Assembly: GCA_943913205.1 (NCBI GenBank) | Contig: CALTWN010000042.1 | Span: forward strand, 1-6,978 | Reading direction: 5' to 3' | DNA: 6,978 nt | Source of the DNA: an uncultured Bartonella sp. | GTDB taxonomy: Bacteria > Pseudomonadota > Alphaproteobacteria > Rhizobiales > Rhizobiaceae | Part shown: positions 6,674 through 6,978 of the stretch, piece by piece | Position numbering within the stretch: position 1 is the first letter of the stretch | Layout of the letters: each line of letters starts with the position of its first letter | Translations under genes and position numbers: made by a program | Notes under the pieces: generated by a model | What the model saw: only the letters and a program-made list of their open reading frames with translations | The model's database searches: none | What the model was told of the DNA's origin: nothing

Positions 6674-6680
6674 TATTTTT

Positions 6681-6978
6681 ATGAAAATAGCTGTGCAAAT
6701 GGATAATATTTCAAATATTAACGTCCAAGGGGATACTAGCTTTGCTTTGATGCTAGAAGCTCAAGCAAGGGGTCATGAAGTTTTTTATTATACTCCTGAT
6801 AAGCTAAGTTTATTTCAGAATCAAGTTTTTGCCTATATGCATAAAATTTCCCTTTATGATAATATGTCTAATTACTATAAATTGGAAGAATGCAAGAAAA
6901 TATCGCTTAATGAGTTTGACGTAATTTTATTACGTCAAGATCCACCTTTTGATATGAATTATATAACAACTACTTATC
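6681..6978 (+). CDS. gshB: Glutathione synthetase, N-terminal part (cut by window end)
   Basis: Glutathione synthetase is the cytoplasmic ATP-grasp-fold ligase that joins gamma-glutamylcysteine to glycine in the second step of glutathione synthesis. Only the first 99 codons and one extra base are present, out of roughly 315 codons for the family, so the ATP-grasp catalytic part lies beyond the window. What is visible is the GSH-synthetase N-terminal domain. It starts MKIAVQMD, continues with GDTSFALMLEAQARGHEVFYYTPDKL (split around residues 17-42), and carries the highly diagnostic VILLRQDPPFDMNYI at 81-95, in which RxDPPFD is the family signature. No stop or frameshift interrupts the visible part. 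It is divergent from the moeB-like gene, with 46 nt between the two start codons, and has its own ribosome-binding site. The gene may well be the first of a rightward unit. Confidence 0.92.
   Translation, partial: MKIAVQMDNISNINVQGDTSFALMLEAQARGHEVFYYTPDKLSLFQNQVFAYMHKISLYDNMSNYYKLEECKKISLNEFDVILLRQDPPFDMNYITTTY

Noticed and set aside
1..6978. CRISPR array, tRNA or rRNA gene, insertion sequence or defence system
   Set aside because: Almost every base is in conserved coding sequence. I saw no regularly spaced repeats, transposase motifs, terminal inverted repeats or tRNA-like cloverleaf.

Overview
The window reads as a compact, AT-rich bacterial chromosome segment, most likely from an alphaproteobacterium. 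The evidence is an alphaproteobacterial-style glutathione synthetase N-terminus (beginning MKIAVQMD), a complete yejABEF-type peptide importer, and strong use of A/T-ending codons. Low-GC, often host-associated alphaproteobacteria would fit. The genus cannot be named from this sequence alone. I see no mobile element, CRISPR array, RNA gene, phage gene or origin, and the coding density is very high.

Region 1 (about 1-5891, + strand) is a four-gene operon encoding a Yej-type ABC peptide importer. It contains a secreted solute-binding protein (yejA, TTG start), two inner-membrane permeases (yejB, yejE) and a fused double ATPase (yejF). The gaps between genes are 44 nt, 25 nt and then a 4-nt ATGA overlap, so a single mRNA is expected. 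YejA should capture a peptide-type ligand in the periplasm, YejB/YejE form the channel, and YejF hydrolyses ATP to drive import. In other proteobacteria this system is linked to microcin C uptake, tolerance of antimicrobial peptides and, in Agrobacterium, muropeptide recycling. The ligand here cannot be read from the sequence.

Region 2 (5885-6634, - strand) is a MoeB/ThiF-family E1-like adenylyltransferase gene that converges on yejF and overlaps its 3' end by 7 nt. The adenylation core is intact, but the two CxxC zinc pairs typical of MoeB and ThiF are absent. Its sulfur-carrier partner is not in view.

Region 3 (6635-6680) is a 46-nt, almost purely A/T divergent intergenic region with overlapping candidate -10 elements for the two flanking genes. 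It is followed by the first 99 codons of gshB (glutathione synthetase, + strand), which is cut off by the window edge.

Overall this is mostly ordinary core-genome content. I found no convincing undescribed system. The points most worth a second look are the zinc-less E1 enzyme and the tight divergent promoter with a probably leaderless moeB mRNA.
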